Origin: Mycobacterium sp. 852013-51886_SCH5428379
Lineage (GTDB): Bacteria > Actinomycetota > Actinomycetes > Mycobacteriales > Mycobacteriaceae
Direction of reading: 5' to 3'
DNA: 64,000 bases
NCBI RefSeq assembly: GCF_001665575.1
Contig: NZ_LZSU01000034.1
Span: 1 to 64,000 of the forward strand
Shown: piece by piece, positions 33,851 through 43,710 of the stretch
Layout: the number at the start of each line of letters is the position of its first letter
How positions within the stretch are numbered: position 1 is the stretch's first letter
Made by a program: the position numbers and the translations under genes
Notes under the pieces: model-generated
Database searches by the model: none
The model's input: the letters and a program-made list of their open reading frames with translations, nothing else
What the model was told of the DNA's origin: nothing

Positions 33851-36800
33851 GTGTCCGAACCGTCCCGCGAGGAGTTGCGTGCGCTGCGCCGGCGTCTCGA
33901 CGGCCTGACGATCCGCGACGCGTCCCGGCTCGGGCGCCGCCTCAAGGACCGTCGCCTCACGGCCGAGAAACTCGCGCAGATCGAGCGGCAGATCGTGACC
34001 GGCGAGGCGCTGATCGCCACCCGCACCGCGGCCGTGCCCGCGATCACCTATCCGGATCTGCCGGTCAGCGAACGCCGCGACGACATCGCCAAGGCCATCG
34101 CCGAGCATCAGGTGGTGGTCGTCGCCGGCGAGACGGGCTCCGGCAAGACCACGCAGCTGCCCAAGATCTGTCTGGAGCTCGGTCGGGGTATCCGCGGCAC
34201 CATCGGCCACACGCAGCCGCGGCGGCTCGCAGCGCGCACGGTCGGCCAGCGCATCGCCGACGAACTCGGCACGCCGCTGGGCGACGCCGTCGGCTACACG
34301 GTGCGGTTCACCGATCAGGCCAGTGACCGCACGCTGGTCAAGCTGATGACCGACGGCATCCTGCTCGCCGAGATCCAGCGCGACCGCCGTCTGCTGCGCT
34401 ACGACACCCTGATCCTCGACGAGGCCCACGAACGCAGCCTCAACATCGACTTCCTGCTCGGCTATCTGCGCGAGTTGCTGCCGCGGCGGCCCGATCTGAA
34501 GGTCATCGTCACCTCGGCGACCATCGAGCCGGAGCGGTTCGCTGCGCACTTCTCGGGCGCCCCGATCGTCGAGGTGTCCGGCCGCACGTACCCCGTCGAG
34601 ATCCGGTACCGCCCTCTCGAGGTCCCCGTCGTCGACGCGTCGGGCGACGATCCCGACGACCCGGACCACGAGGTCGTTCGCACCGAACTGCGGGACCCGA
34701 CCGACGCCATCGTCGACGCGGTGCGCGAACTCGAGGCCGAACCGCCCGGTGACGTGCTGGTGTTCCTGTCGGGGGAGCGCGAGATCCGCGACACCGCCGA
34801 GGTGCTGCGCGGGGCGCTGGCCGACACCGAGGTGCTGCCGCTCTACGCGCGGCTGCCCACCGCCGAACAGCAGAAGGTGTTCTCGACGAGCAGGCATGGC
34901 CGCCGCGTCGTGCTGGCCACCAACGTGGCCGAGACGTCGCTGACGGTGCCGGGGATCCGCTACGTCGTCGACCCCGGCACCGCGCGCATATCCCGCTACA
35001 GCAGGCGCACCAAGGTGCAGCGGTTGCCGATCGAGCCGATCTCCCAGGCGTCCGCGGCCCAACGCGCCGGCCGCTCCGGGCGCACCGCCCCCGGCGTGTG
35101 CATCCGGCTGTACTCGGAAGCCGACTTCGACTCGCGCCCGCGCTACACCGATCCGGAGATCCTGCGCACCAACCTCGCCGCGGTCATCCTGCAGATGTCC
35201 GCGCTCGGTCTCGGTGATCTAGAGGGTCCCGTGCCCTTCCCTTTTTTAGATCCGCCGGACAAGCGCAGCATCCGCGACGGGGTGGCACTGCTGCAGGAGC
35301 TCGGCGCGTTCGACCGGGAGGGCAGGCTCACCGACATCGGACGCCGGCTGGCGCGACTGCCACTCGATCCGCGCATCGGCCGCATGATCCTGCAGGCCGA
35401 CACCGAGGGGTGTGTGCGCGAGGTGCTGGTACTGGCCGCCGCGCTGTCGATCCCCGACCCGCGCGAACGGCCCGTCGACAAAGAGGCCCAGGCGCTGCAG
35501 AAGCACGCGCGGTTCAAGGACGAGCACTCCGACTTCGTGTCCTACCTGAACCTGTGGCGGTATCTCCGGGACCAGCGAAACGAACGCTCCAGCAGCTCTT
35601 TTCGCCGGATGTGCCGAGAAGAATTCCTGCACTACCTGCGGATCCGCGAATGGCAGGACCTGACCGGCCAGCTGCGCAGCATCGCCGCTGACCTCGGAAT
35701 CCGGGAGTCGAACGAACCCGCCGATCCGGCCGCCATCCACGCCGCGCTGGTGTCAGGGTTGCTCTCCCACATCGGATTACGGGACGGCGACGCCCGCGAC
35801 TACCAGGGGGCGCGCAACACCCGGTTCGTGCTGGCGCCCGGGTCGGTGCTGACGAGGCGGCCGCCGCGCTGGATCGTGGTGGCGGATCTGGTGGAGACCA
35901 GCAGGCTGTTCGGCCGCAACGCAGCCCGCATCGAACCGGAGATGGTGGAGCGCATCGCCGGCGACCTCATCCAGCGCACCTACAGCGAACCGCACTGGGA
36001 CGCCCAGCGCGGCGCGGTGATGGCGTACGAACGCGTCACGCTCTACGGGTTGCCGCTGGTGGCGCGCCGCCGGATCGGCTACTCGCAGATCGATCCGGAA
36101 CTCGCCCGTGAGCTGTTCATCCGGCACGCGCTGGTCGAGGGCGACTGGCAGACCAAACACCACTTCTTCCGCGACAACGCCCGGCTGCGTGCCGAACTCG
36201 AGGAGATGGAGGAGCGGGCGCGACGGCGCGACATGCTGGTGGGCGACGAAGAGGTGTTCGCGTTCTACGCTGCCCGCATCCCCGCCGACGTGGTGTCGGC
36301 GCGACACTTCGACGCGTGGTGGCGCAAGGAGCGGCACCGCTCTCCGGACCTGCTGACGATGACCCGGGCGGACCTGCTGCGCGCCGACGATGCCGACGAA
36401 CTGCCGAACGCGTGGCAGGCGGGCGATCTCTCGCTGCCGTTGACGTACCGCTTCGAACCGGGCGCAGCGGACGACGGCATCACGGTGCACGTCCCGGTGG
36501 AGGTGCTGTCGCGGCTCGGCGGCGACGACTTCGCCTGGCACGTCCCGGCGTTACGCGAGGAACTGATCACCGCGTTGATCAAGGCCCTGCCGAAGGAGTT
36601 GCGGCGCAACTTCGTTCCCGCGCCGGACACCGCCCGCGAGGTGTTGCGCACGATGGACCCGGGCAGCGGCCCACTGCTGGAGAGTCTGCAGCACGAGCTG
36701 TGGCGGCGCAGCGGGGTGACGGTGCCGCTGGAGGCGTTCGATCTGTCCAAGGTGCCACCGCATCTGCGGGTGACGTTCGCCGTCGAGGCCGACGGGGCCG

Positions 36801-37756
36801 AGGTCGCGCGGGGTAAGGACCTCGAGAATCTGCAGGAGCAGCTCGCCGCGCCGGTGCGCAAAGCCGTCGCCCAGGCGGTAGCAGACGGGTTGGAGCGCAC
36901 CGGATTACGGTCGTGGCCCGACGATCTCGCCGAACTCCCGCGGATGGTCGAGAACACCTCCGGCGCGCACCGGGTCCGCGGCCATCCGGCGTTCGTCGAT
37001 GCCGGCAAGGCGGTCGACCTGCGGGTGTTCCCGACCCCGGCCGAACAGGACGCGGCGATGGGGCCGGGGCTGCGGCGGCTGCTGCGGCTGTCGGCGCCCT
37101 CACCGGTCAAGCAGGTCGAACGGGGCCTCGACATGCGGCAGCGACTCACGTTGGGCGCCAACCCCGACGGGTCGCTGGCGGCGTTGATCGAGGACTGCGC
37201 CGATGCAGCCGTGGACGTCCTGGTGACGGCGCCGGTGTGGACGCGCGAGGCGTTCACCGCCGAGGCGCAGCGGGTGGGCCGGTCGCTGGTGCCGACGACG
37301 CTGGACGTCGTGCGTCGCACGGAGAAGGTGCTCGTCGCGGCCCAGCAGGTGGAGGTCGCGTTACCGGCGAGACCGCTTCCGGCGCAGTCGGAGTCGATCG
37401 CCGACGTCCGGGCGCATCTGGCGGCGGTGCTGCCTGCCGGATTCGTGACGGCCACCGGCGCCCGCCATCTCGCCGATCTGACGCGGTATCTGATGGCCGT
37501 CGGTCGCCGGCTCGAGCGGTTACCGCATGCGATAGGCGCCGACCGGGAGCGGATGGCGGTGGTGCACGACGTGACCGCCGCCTACGACGACCTGCGCGCG
37601 TCGCTGTCGCCGGCGCGGGCCGCGGCCCACGACGTCCGCGACATCGGCCGGATGATCGAGGAGCTGCGTGTCAGCCTGTGGGCGCAGCAACTCGGCACCC
37701 CCCGGCCGGTCAGCGAGCAGCGGATCTACCGGGCGATCGACGCGATCACGGGCTGA
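33851..37756 (+). CDS. hrpA: ATP-dependent RNA helicase HrpA (DEAH box)
   Basis: A 1301-residue protein of the usual HrpA length. Motif I GETGSGKTTQLPK lies near residue 94, motif II DEAH near 190, SATIEPERF near 220 and the motif VI QRAGRSGRTAPG near 405. Helicase-associated and OB-fold domains follow, then the DUF3418 region specific to HrpA in the C-terminal 600 residues. It unwinds RNA and acts in mRNA processing or ribosome rescue. Its GTG start follows a 95-bp gap containing a large palindrome. Convergent with gntP. Confidence 0.96.
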   Translation: MSEPSREELRALRRRLDGLTIRDASRLGRRLKDRRLTAEKLAQIERQIVTGEALIATRTAAVPAITYPDLPVSERRDDIAKAIAEHQVVVVAGETGSGKTTQLPKICLELGRGIRGTIGHTQPRRLAARTVGQRIADELGTPLGDAVGYTVRFTDQASDRTLVKLMTDGILLAEIQRDRRLLRYDTLILDEAHERSLNIDFLLGYLRELLPRRPDLKVIVTSATIEPERFAAHFSGAPIVEVSGRTYPVEIRYRPLEVPVVDASGDDPDDPDHEVVRTELRDPTDAIVDAVRELEAEPPGDVLVFLSGEREIRDTAEVLRGALADTEVLPLYARLPTAEQQKVFSTSRHGRRVVLATNVAETSLTVPGIRYVVDPGTARISRYSRRTKVQRLPIEPISQASAAQRAGRSGRTAPGVCIRLYSEADFDSRPRYTDPEILRTNLAAVILQMSALGLGDLEGPVPFPFLDPPDKRSIRDGVALLQELGAFDREGRLTDIGRRLARLPLDPRIGRMILQADTEGCVREVLVLAAALSIPDPRERPVDKEAQALQKHARFKDEHSDFVSYLNLWRYLRDQRNERSSSSFRRMCREEFLHYLRIREWQDLTGQLRSIAADLGIRESNEPADPAAIHAALVSGLLSHIGLRDGDARDYQGARNTRFVLAPGSVLTRRPPRWIVVADLVETSRLFGRNAARIEPEMVERIAGDLIQRTYSEPHWDAQRGAVMAYERVTLYGLPLVARRRIGYSQIDPELARELFIRHALVEGDWQTKHHFFRDNARLRAELEEMEERARRRDMLVGDEEVFAFYAARIPADVVSARHFDAWWRKERHRSPDLLTMTRADLLRADDADELPNAWQAGDLSLPLTYRFEPGAADDGITVHVPVEVLSRLGGDDFAWHVPALREELITALIKALPKELRRNFVPAPDTAREVLRTMDPGSGPLLESLQHELWRRSGVTVPLEAFDLSKVPPHLRVTFAVEADGAEVARGKDLENLQEQLAAPVRKAVAQAVADGLERTGLRSWPDDLAELPRMVENTSGAHRVRGHPAFVDAGKAVDLRVFPTPAEQDAAMGPGLRRLLRLSAPSPVKQVERGLDMRQRLTLGANPDGSLAALIEDCADAAVDVLVTAPVWTREAFTAEAQRVGRSLVPTTLDVVRRTEKVLVAAQQVEVALPARPLPAQSESIADVRAHLAAVLPAGFVTATGARHLADLTRYLMAVGRRLERLPHAIGADRERMAVVHDVTAAYDDLRASLSPARAAAHDVRDIGRMIEELRVSLWAQQLGTPRPVSEQRIYRAIDAITG

Positions 37757-37763
37757 CGGCCCC

Positions 37764-39164
37764 TCAACTGGCGACCACGTACACCACCGCGGCCAGCGCG
37801 AAGGACATGAACCCGATCGCCGTGGCGATCACGGTCCAGGTCTTCAGCGTGGTCACCGTGTCGAATCCGCAGAAGCGGCCGATCAGCCAGAAGCCGGAGT
37901 CGTTCACGTGGGAGAACGTGATCGAACCGGCGCAGATGGCGATGACCACGGCCGCGAGCGCGATCGCACCGAGGTTCATCGATGTCACCGCCGGGGCCAT
38001 GATCGCACCTGCGGTGGTCGCCGCGACGGTCGCCGAGCCCTGCGCCACCCGGAACGCGATCGCGATCAGGAAGCCGGACAGGATGACGGGCAGTCCCAGG
38101 GCGTCGAGGCCGTCGGCCAGCGTCTGGCCGATCCCGGTCTCGGTGAGAACCCGCCCGAAAGCGCCACCCGCACCGGTGATCAGGATGATCGAGCAGACCG
38201 GCGCCAGGGCGTCGTCGACGAGATTCTCCAGCAGGCCGCCGATCGGTTCGCCGCGCCGCCGTCGTGGCCGCAGGTACAGCAGCACCATGGCCAGCAGCAC
38301 GCTGATCAGCAACGCCATCGAGGTCGTCCCGATCAGCCGGGAGAGCTGGTAGAAGACGTTGTCGTCGGTGACGGCTCCGTCGGCCTCCAGCGTCGAGAAC
38401 ACCGTGTTGAAGAAGATCAGGAACAGCGGCAGCAGCAGCACCAGGATGACGGTCCAGAATCCGGGGCGCTCGTCCTCGGGATAGTCCTTGGGCTCACCGA
38501 GCAGTGTCGGCACCGGCATGTTCGGGTAGCGCTTGGCGATGATGAGGCTGAGCCGGTATCCGGCGAGGTACCAGGTCGGCAAGCCGACGAGCAGCGCGAC
38601 GACGACCACCATCCCGACGTCGGCGCCCATCACCGTGGCCGCGGCGGTGGGGCCGGGATGCGGCGGAGTCAGGGCGTGCATCATCAGGAACGCGCCGATC
38701 GACGGCAGCACGTAGAGCATGAACGAGCCGCCCAGGCGCCGCGCCACGGTGTAGATGATGGGCAGCATGACGATGAAGCCGGCGTCCAGGAAGATCGGGA
38801 ACGCGTAGAACAGCGAGGCTACGGCCAGCGCCAGTGGCGCCCGCTTCTCCCCGAACCGCGACAGCATCTTGTCGGCCAATGTCTGTGCGCCACCGGTCAT
38901 TTCGACTAGCCGCCCGAGTACGGCGCCGAAGCCGACGAGCAACGCGACCGTGCCGACGGTATTACTGAAGCCGGCGATGACCACGGTGACGACATCGCCC
39001 ATGCTGATGCCGGCGGCGAGGCCGGTCAGCACACTGACGATGATCAGCGAGAAGAAGGCGTGCAGCCGGACCTTGATGATCAGGAACAGCAGCACCGCGA
39101 TCGCGACGACCGCGATGAGGATGAGCAGGGCGGCGGGCCGCTCGGCGAGAACGACTTCGTCCAT
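37764..39164 (-). CDS. GntP-family sugar-acid permease
   Basis: A 466-residue, 12-14 helix proton symporter of the GntP family. Signatures are IVSVLTGLAAGISMGDVV near residue 45, the FYAFPIFLDAGFIVMLPI helix near 118, the MHALTPPHPGP loop near 162 and GSATVAATTAGAIMAP near 370. GntP carriers import gluconate and related aldonates. It is the last gene of the leftward arm of the catabolic cluster, six bases after the dehydrogenase gene, so the imported substrate is probably the acid handled by that enzyme. Confidence 0.93.
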   Translation of the reverse strand: MDEVVLAERPAALLILIAVVAIAVLLFLIIKVRLHAFFSLIIVSVLTGLAAGISMGDVVTVVIAGFSNTVGTVALLVGFGAVLGRLVEMTGGAQTLADKMLSRFGEKRAPLALAVASLFYAFPIFLDAGFIVMLPIIYTVARRLGGSFMLYVLPSIGAFLMMHALTPPHPGPTAAATVMGADVGMVVVVALLVGLPTWYLAGYRLSLIIAKRYPNMPVPTLLGEPKDYPEDERPGFWTVILVLLLPLFLIFFNTVFSTLEADGAVTDDNVFYQLSRLIGTTSMALLISVLLAMVLLYLRPRRRRGEPIGGLLENLVDDALAPVCSIILITGAGGAFGRVLTETGIGQTLADGLDALGLPVILSGFLIAIAFRVAQGSATVAATTAGAIMAPAVTSMNLGAIALAAVVIAICAGSITFSHVNDSGFWLIGRFCGFDTVTTLKTWTVIATAIGFMSFALAAVVYVVAS

Positions 39165-39169
39165 GAGGT

Positions 39170-40132
39170 TCAGGATCCCTTCGGGGCCGGACCGAGTTCG
39201 CGCAGCAGATCAGCCATGCGCGAGTACGCCTTGTTGCGATAGGCGATGAGTTCCGCCTTGGTCTCGTCGTCGAAGTCGCCCGTCCAGCCCTTACCGTTCT
39301 TGGTGCCGTGGCGACCCGCGTCGACGGTGTCGGCGAGCAGCTTCGGCGTGGCCATGCGCTCGCCGAACTCGTTCTCCAGCGTGTGGAATCCCTTGGCGTA
39401 CACGTCGAGTCCGGCCATGTCGGCGATGGCGAAGGGGCCGAAGAACCCGAGGCGGAAACCGAAGGTGGTGCGGACGATGGTGTCGACGTCCTCGATCGAG
39501 GCGACACCCTGCTCGACGATCAGCGTCGCCTCCTTCAACAGTGCGTACTGCAGGCGGTTGAGCGCCATCCCGGGGGTGTCGGCGACCTGGGCGCCTTCCC
39601 GGCCGGCGCGCACGAGGAGGTCCTTGACCGTGTCGATGACCTCCTGGGTGGTGGCCTCGCCGGCGACCAGCTCCACGCCGGGAATGAACGGCGCCGGGTT
39701 GGAGAAGTGCACGGTGAGGAACCGCTCGGGATGGGTGACCGCTTCGACGAGCACCTTGACCGGAATGGTGGAGGTGTTGGTGCCGATGATCGCGTCGGGG
39801 CGGGCGCTCGTGCAGATCCGGGCCAGTACGTCCTTCTTGACGTCGGCGTCCTCGAAGACCGCCTCCATCACGAAATCGACGTCGGCGACGGCGTTCTCGA
39901 TGCTGTCGCCTGCGGTGAGGTTGCCCATGATGGCGTCGGCGCTACCCGCGTCGAACAAACCCTGTTCCTCGAATTCGCGGGCCTCTCGCTCCAGGCGTTC
40001 GAGCGCCGAGGCGGTGGCCTCGGCGCTGACGTCGGCGATCTTGACCTGGAATCCGCTGAGCGCCAGGGACTGGGCGATACCGCCGCCCATGTAGCCGGCG
40101 CCGACGACCGTGACGGTGTTGATCTTGCGCAT
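39170..40132 (-). CDS. 3-hydroxyacyl-CoA dehydrogenase-fold NAD dehydrogenase, probably a sugar-acid 3-dehydrogenase
   Basis: A 320-residue protein. The NAD-binding motif VVGAGYMGGGIA sits at 8-19. The catalytic-loop sequence VHFSNPAPFIPGVELV near 135-150 contains the His and Asn region of the 3-hydroxyacyl-CoA dehydrogenase family, and the C-terminal helical domain has RLQYALLKEATLIVEQGVAS. L-gulonate 3-dehydrogenase (lambda-crystallin) has the same fold and oxidises the 3-hydroxyl of an aldonate. Given GntP and the kinase neighbours, that activity is more likely than fatty-acid oxidation. Middle gene of the leftward arm. Confidence 0.85.
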   Translation of the reverse strand: MRKINTVTVVGAGYMGGGIAQSLALSGFQVKIADVSAEATASALERLEREAREFEEQGLFDAGSADAIMGNLTAGDSIENAVADVDFVMEAVFEDADVKKDVLARICTSARPDAIIGTNTSTIPVKVLVEAVTHPERFLTVHFSNPAPFIPGVELVAGEATTQEVIDTVKDLLVRAGREGAQVADTPGMALNRLQYALLKEATLIVEQGVASIEDVDTIVRTTFGFRLGFFGPFAIADMAGLDVYAKGFHTLENEFGERMATPKLLADTVDAGRHGTKNGKGWTGDFDDETKAELIAYRNKAYSRMADLLRELGPAPKGS

Positions 40133-40154
40133 GCGAGAGCCTTTCGGGTTGAGG

Positions 40155-41099
40155 TCAGGCGAGGGCGGAGGTGAGCACCTGGAGGATGTACTCCCGGTTC
40201 TCCGCGCACACGCCCAGGGAGTCGGAGCCGTAGTGCTCGCAGCAGAACGGCCCGGTGTAGCCGAGTTCCAGTGCCAGACGGATCATCTGGCGGTAGTTGA
40301 TGTAGCCATACTTCAACGGCAGGGGTGCCGAGCTGTAGGCGCCGGTCGCCGGATCGTAGTCGCGCGAGTAATTCTTGATGTGCCAGAAGTTCGAGTAGGG
40401 CAGGACCTTGGCGTACATCTCGCTGAAATGCGGCATGGGCCGGTGCAGTCGGATGAGGTTGCCCAGATCCGGGTTGAGCCCCACCGCGTCGTGGTCGACG
40501 TCGCGGAGGAACTGGACCGCCTCGTCCGGTGTGCCGATGTAGGTGTCCTCGTACATCTCGAGGCTGACCTCGATGCCGTTGGACCGGGCGTGATCGCCGA
40601 GCTCGCGGATCCGTTCGATCGCCAGATCGCGCAGCGCCGGATCGTCGACGTGGCCTTCCACCAGCCAGAACCAGATCTGCTCGCTCTGCTCTGGGGTGAC
40701 CGCCTGCATGAACCCGGTGTTGACGATCGTGGCGCCGAACGACGGGGCGAGGTCGATGAGGCGGTGCGCATCGGCGAGGTTCTGTTCACCGTTGGCCACG
40801 TCGACGACCGAGTTGCGGGTCATGGAGATCGACGAGATCGACAGGCCCTCGTCGGTCAGCACACCGCGGAACTCCTCGACCCGGTCGTCGGACAGCGCGG
40901 CGAGCGGGACCCAGGCGTCGGTGGGATCGATGTGGTCGAACCCCAACTCGCGGACCTGGCGCAGCTGCGAGGCCCACACCGCGGCAGGCGCGTCCTTGAT
41001 GTGTCCGCCGTCCGGCGCGCGGTTGCCGAAACCGAGCATGTTGGCCGCGATCGGCCAGGTGTCGGCCGTATATCTCTGAGTGCTCGTAGTGTTCTGCAT
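40155..41099 (-). CDS. Xylose isomerase-like TIM-barrel enzyme, possible beta-keto acid decarboxylase
   Basis: A 314-residue AP-endonuclease-2/xylose-isomerase-like barrel. Likely metal ligands are the Glu in VSLEMYEDTYIG, the Asp in GLNPDLGNL, the His in FWHIKNYSRDY and the Glu in FCCEHYGSD. The family includes hydroxypyruvate and 2-oxo-tetronate isomerases, and 3-oxo-isoapionate decarboxylase, which releases L-erythrulose. First gene of the leftward arm. The ATG at 41099 lies next to a TATAGGAT sequence. Both isomerase and decarboxylase roles remain open, and the kinase and isomerases opposite favour decarboxylation. Confidence 0.82.
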   Translation of the reverse strand: MQNTTSTQRYTADTWPIAANMLGFGNRAPDGGHIKDAPAAVWASQLRQVRELGFDHIDPTDAWVPLAALSDDRVEEFRGVLTDEGLSISSISMTRNSVVDVANGEQNLADAHRLIDLAPSFGATIVNTGFMQAVTPEQSEQIWFWLVEGHVDDPALRDLAIERIRELGDHARSNGIEVSLEMYEDTYIGTPDEAVQFLRDVDHDAVGLNPDLGNLIRLHRPMPHFSEMYAKVLPYSNFWHIKNYSRDYDPATGAYSSAPLPLKYGYINYRQMIRLALELGYTGPFCCEHYGSDSLGVCAENREYILQVLTSALA

Positions 41100-41103
41100 C
41101 ACA

Positions 41104-41117
41104 ATATAGGATATAGG
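41104..41117. promoter_or_regulatory. Putative GntR site 1 or promoter core in the divergent region
   Basis: ATATAGGATATAGG lies here, five bases upstream of the TIM-barrel start and in the divergent gap before gntR. TATAGGAT (41105-41112) is repeated exactly before the kinase gene. AT-rich sequence stands out in this GC-rich genome. It could be an operator, a -10 element, or both. Confidence 0.5.
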
Positions 41118-41178
41118 TCGACCGGTGGGTGATGTCAAGGGCGGTAAACTCCCGTTCCACCGGGACCGAAAGGCTGGA

Positions 41179-41871
41179 GTGGAAGCGCACGAGTTCGGGA
41201 TGCCGGCACGCAGCACGCTCGTCGACCAGGTCTACGAGCGCCTGATGGAGTTGCTGCTGGACGGCACGCTGCGGTCGGGAGATCCGATCAGCATCGACGG
41301 GACGGCCCGCCACCTCGGGGTCTCGCCCACGCCGGTCCGCGAGGCGCTGGCGCGCCTGGAGTCCACGGGAAACGTGGTGCGGGTTGCGATGCGCGGCTAC
41401 CGGGTGCCGGAGATGCCGGACGCCAAAGAGATCGCCGACATCATGGACGCCCGCCTGCTCATCGAGCCCCACCTGGCCGAATTGGCCTGCGCACGGGCCG
41501 ACGGCGCCCTACTCGACGCCCTCGAGGAGCTGATCGCCGAACAGGAGCGCGCCCCGCACACTCCCGACGCGTCGGCGATCCGCGAGTTCCACCGCGCCGA
41601 CGAGCAGTTCCACCGGTTGATCGCCGAATGCGCGGACAACGCCGCGCTGCTGCGCGCCTATGACGCGCTCGGTGGTCACGGGCAGCGGTTCCGGCTGTTC
41701 ATCGGCGTGGGTGTCACCGATTCGGCGCACGCGATCGCCGAACATCGCGAGATCCTGACCGCGCTGCGACGAGGTTTCGGCCCCGAGGTGTACCGGATCA
41801 TGCATGCGCACATCAGGAGCGTGAAGCAGCGGGCGCTGACTGAGCAGGCCGAGGCCGAACGCGTCGGATAG
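41179..41871 (+). CDS. GntR-family (FadR/FCD) transcriptional regulator
   Basis: A 230-residue regulator. The winged helix at about 15-75 shows LVDQVYERLMELLLDGTLRSGD, HLGVSPTPVREALARLES and VRVAMRGYRVP. The FCD effector domain at about 90-220 has metal-binding residues in DARLLIEPHLAELA, HRADEQFHRLIAE and IAEHREILTAL. FCD regulators usually respond to organic or sugar acids. Start GTG 41179 follows AAAGG, and an ATG at 41200 is the alternative. It sits between the two arms of the cluster and is the obvious regulator of both. Confidence 0.87.
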   Translation: MEAHEFGMPARSTLVDQVYERLMELLLDGTLRSGDPISIDGTARHLGVSPTPVREALARLESTGNVVRVAMRGYRVPEMPDAKEIADIMDARLLIEPHLAELACARADGALLDALEELIAEQERAPHTPDASAIREFHRADEQFHRLIAECADNAALLRAYDALGGHGQRFRLFIGVGVTDSAHAIAEHREILTALRRGFGPEVYRIMHAHIRSVKQRALTEQAEAERVG

Positions 41872-41902
41872 CCCGGGCAGATGGCGGCCAAGACCACGCA
41901 TT

Positions 41903-41912
41903 TCCTATAGGA
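41903..41912. promoter_or_regulatory. Putative GntR site 2 upstream of the kinase gene
   Basis: TCCTATAGGA is a perfect 10-bp palindrome located between gntR and the kinase gene. It contains the TATAGGAT sequence also present at 41105-41112. It may be an operator for the GntR protein or the -10 region of a kinase promoter. Confidence 0.5.
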
Positions 41913-41956
41913 TGTGAGGCCGAACACTCGGTTGCAGCCTCCTCAAGGACGGAACA

Positions 41957-43672
41957 ATGACGTACCTCCTCAACAAAGCTGACGACTTCGCCGACGAGGC
42001 GGTGCGCGGCCTCGTCGCCGCGCATCCGGACCTGCTCGTCGAGGTCCCCGGAGGCGTGGCGCGTGCAAGCCAGACGCCGGAGGGCCAGCCCGCGCTGGTG
42101 ATCGGCGGCGGGTCCGGGCACTACCCGGCGTTCGCCGGCTGGGTCGGACCCGGCATGGGCCACGGCGCCCCCTGCGGCAACATCTTCTCCTCGCCGTCGG
42201 CCTCGGAGGTCTACTCCGTGGTGCGCAACGCCGAGAACGGCGGAGGCGTCATCCTCGGATTCGGCAACTACGCCGGAGACGTCCTGCACTTCGGCATGGC
42301 CGCGGAGAAACTGCGCCACGAAGGCATCGACGTCCGCATCATCAGGGTCAGCGACGACATCGCCTCCAACGGCCCGGAGAACCACCGCGACCGCCGCGGC
42401 GTCGCCGGTGACCTCCCCGTCTTCAAGATCGCCGGCGCCGCGATCGAGGCGGGCGCCGATCTCGACGAGGCCGAACGCCTGGCCTGGAAGGCCAACGACG
42501 CGACCCGCTCGTTCGGCCTGGCGTTCGACGGTTGCACCCTGCCCGGGGCCGGTGAACCGCTCTTCCACGTCGAGAAGGGCCGGATGGGCGTCGGACTCGG
42601 CATTCACGGCGAGCCCGGTATCCGGGACGAGGACCTCGGCACCGCCGCGGACGTCGCCGATCTGCTCGTCGACGCCGTCCTGGCCGAAGAACCGCCCCGC
42701 GGGGAGGACGGGTACGACGGCCGGGTCGCGGTGATCCTCAACGGCCTCGGCACGGTCAAGTACGAGGAGCTGTTCGTCGTCTACGGACGCGTCGCGCAGC
42801 GGCTCGAGGAGAAGGGGCTCACCGCCGTGCGCCCCGAGGTGGGCGAATTCGTCACCAGCCTCGATATGGCCGGTCTGTCGCTGACGGTGGTGTTTCTCGA
42901 CCAGGAACTCGAGACGCTGTGGACGGCGCCGGTGGAGACCCCCGCCTACCGCCGCGGCGCGATGCCGGACGTGCAGCGCCCGCCGCGCACTGGCATCTGG
43001 GACGCGGCGGACGCCGAGATCCCGGAGGCTGGCGAGGAGTCGCGCGCCTGCGCCCGCAGAATCTCCGAGGTCCTCGGCACGTTCGAGCGGGTGTGCGCCG
43101 ACAACGAGTCCGAGCTCGGCCGCCTGGACGCGGTCGCCGGCGACGGCGATCACGGCCAGGGCATGACGTTCGGCTCCCGGGGCGCTGCCCGCGCAGCGCG
43201 CGACGGGGTCGAGCAGGGCGCCGGTGCCCGGACGACGCTGCTACTGGCCGGGCAGGCGTGGGCCGACTCGGCCGGCGGCACCTCGGGCGCGCTGTGGGGT
43301 GCCGCGCTGGCCAGCGCCGGAGGTGCGTTCACCGACACCGCGGGCGCCGACGAGCAGAGCATCGTCGACGCGGTCACCGCGGGGATCGACGCCGTTCTCC
43401 GGCTCGGTGGCGCCCGCCCGGGCGACAAGACGATGGTCGACGCCGCAGTGCCGTTCCGCGAGGCGCTGACCGAAGCGTTCGAGGCCGAGGCGGGTCCGGC
43501 GATCGTCGCGGCGGCACAGGTGGCGCGCGACGCGGCGGACAAGACCGCCGAGATCGCGGCGCGGTTGGGCCGCGCGCGGGTACTCGGTGAGAAGAGCCTC
43601 GGCACCCCGGACCCCGGCGCGCTGTCGTTCGCACTGTTGATGGCAGCTCTCGGCGAGCATCTGACCGGATGA
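41957..43672 (+). CDS. Dihydroxyacetone-kinase-type ketose kinase, probably erythrulose kinase
   Basis: A 571-residue DhaK-DhaL fusion using ATP. DhaK occupies about 1-330, with the GGGSGHYPAFAGWVG loop near 53 and the substrate-binding His217 in HGEPG. DhaL occupies about 365-571, with the ADP/Mg loop VAGDGDHGQG near 393 and GGTSGALWGAAL near 437. Such kinases act on dihydroxyacetone or on L- or D-erythrulose. The flanking RpiB- and TIM-type isomerases match the erythrulose-phosphate pathways known from tetritol and apionate use, so an erythrulose kinase is favoured. Confidence 0.9.
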   Translation: MTYLLNKADDFADEAVRGLVAAHPDLLVEVPGGVARASQTPEGQPALVIGGGSGHYPAFAGWVGPGMGHGAPCGNIFSSPSASEVYSVVRNAENGGGVILGFGNYAGDVLHFGMAAEKLRHEGIDVRIIRVSDDIASNGPENHRDRRGVAGDLPVFKIAGAAIEAGADLDEAERLAWKANDATRSFGLAFDGCTLPGAGEPLFHVEKGRMGVGLGIHGEPGIRDEDLGTAADVADLLVDAVLAEEPPRGEDGYDGRVAVILNGLGTVKYEELFVVYGRVAQRLEEKGLTAVRPEVGEFVTSLDMAGLSLTVVFLDQELETLWTAPVETPAYRRGAMPDVQRPPRTGIWDAADAEIPEAGEESRACARRISEVLGTFERVCADNESELGRLDAVAGDGDHGQGMTFGSRGAARAARDGVEQGAGARTTLLLAGQAWADSAGGTSGALWGAALASAGGAFTDTAGADEQSIVDAVTAGIDAVLRLGGARPGDKTMVDAAVPFREALTEAFEAEAGPAIVAAAQVARDAADKTAEIAARLGRARVLGEKSLGTPDPGALSFALLMAALGEHLTG

Positions 43673-43710
43673 GCCGACAGCTGACTAAGGATGACGAAGG
43701 AGCAGAAGAC

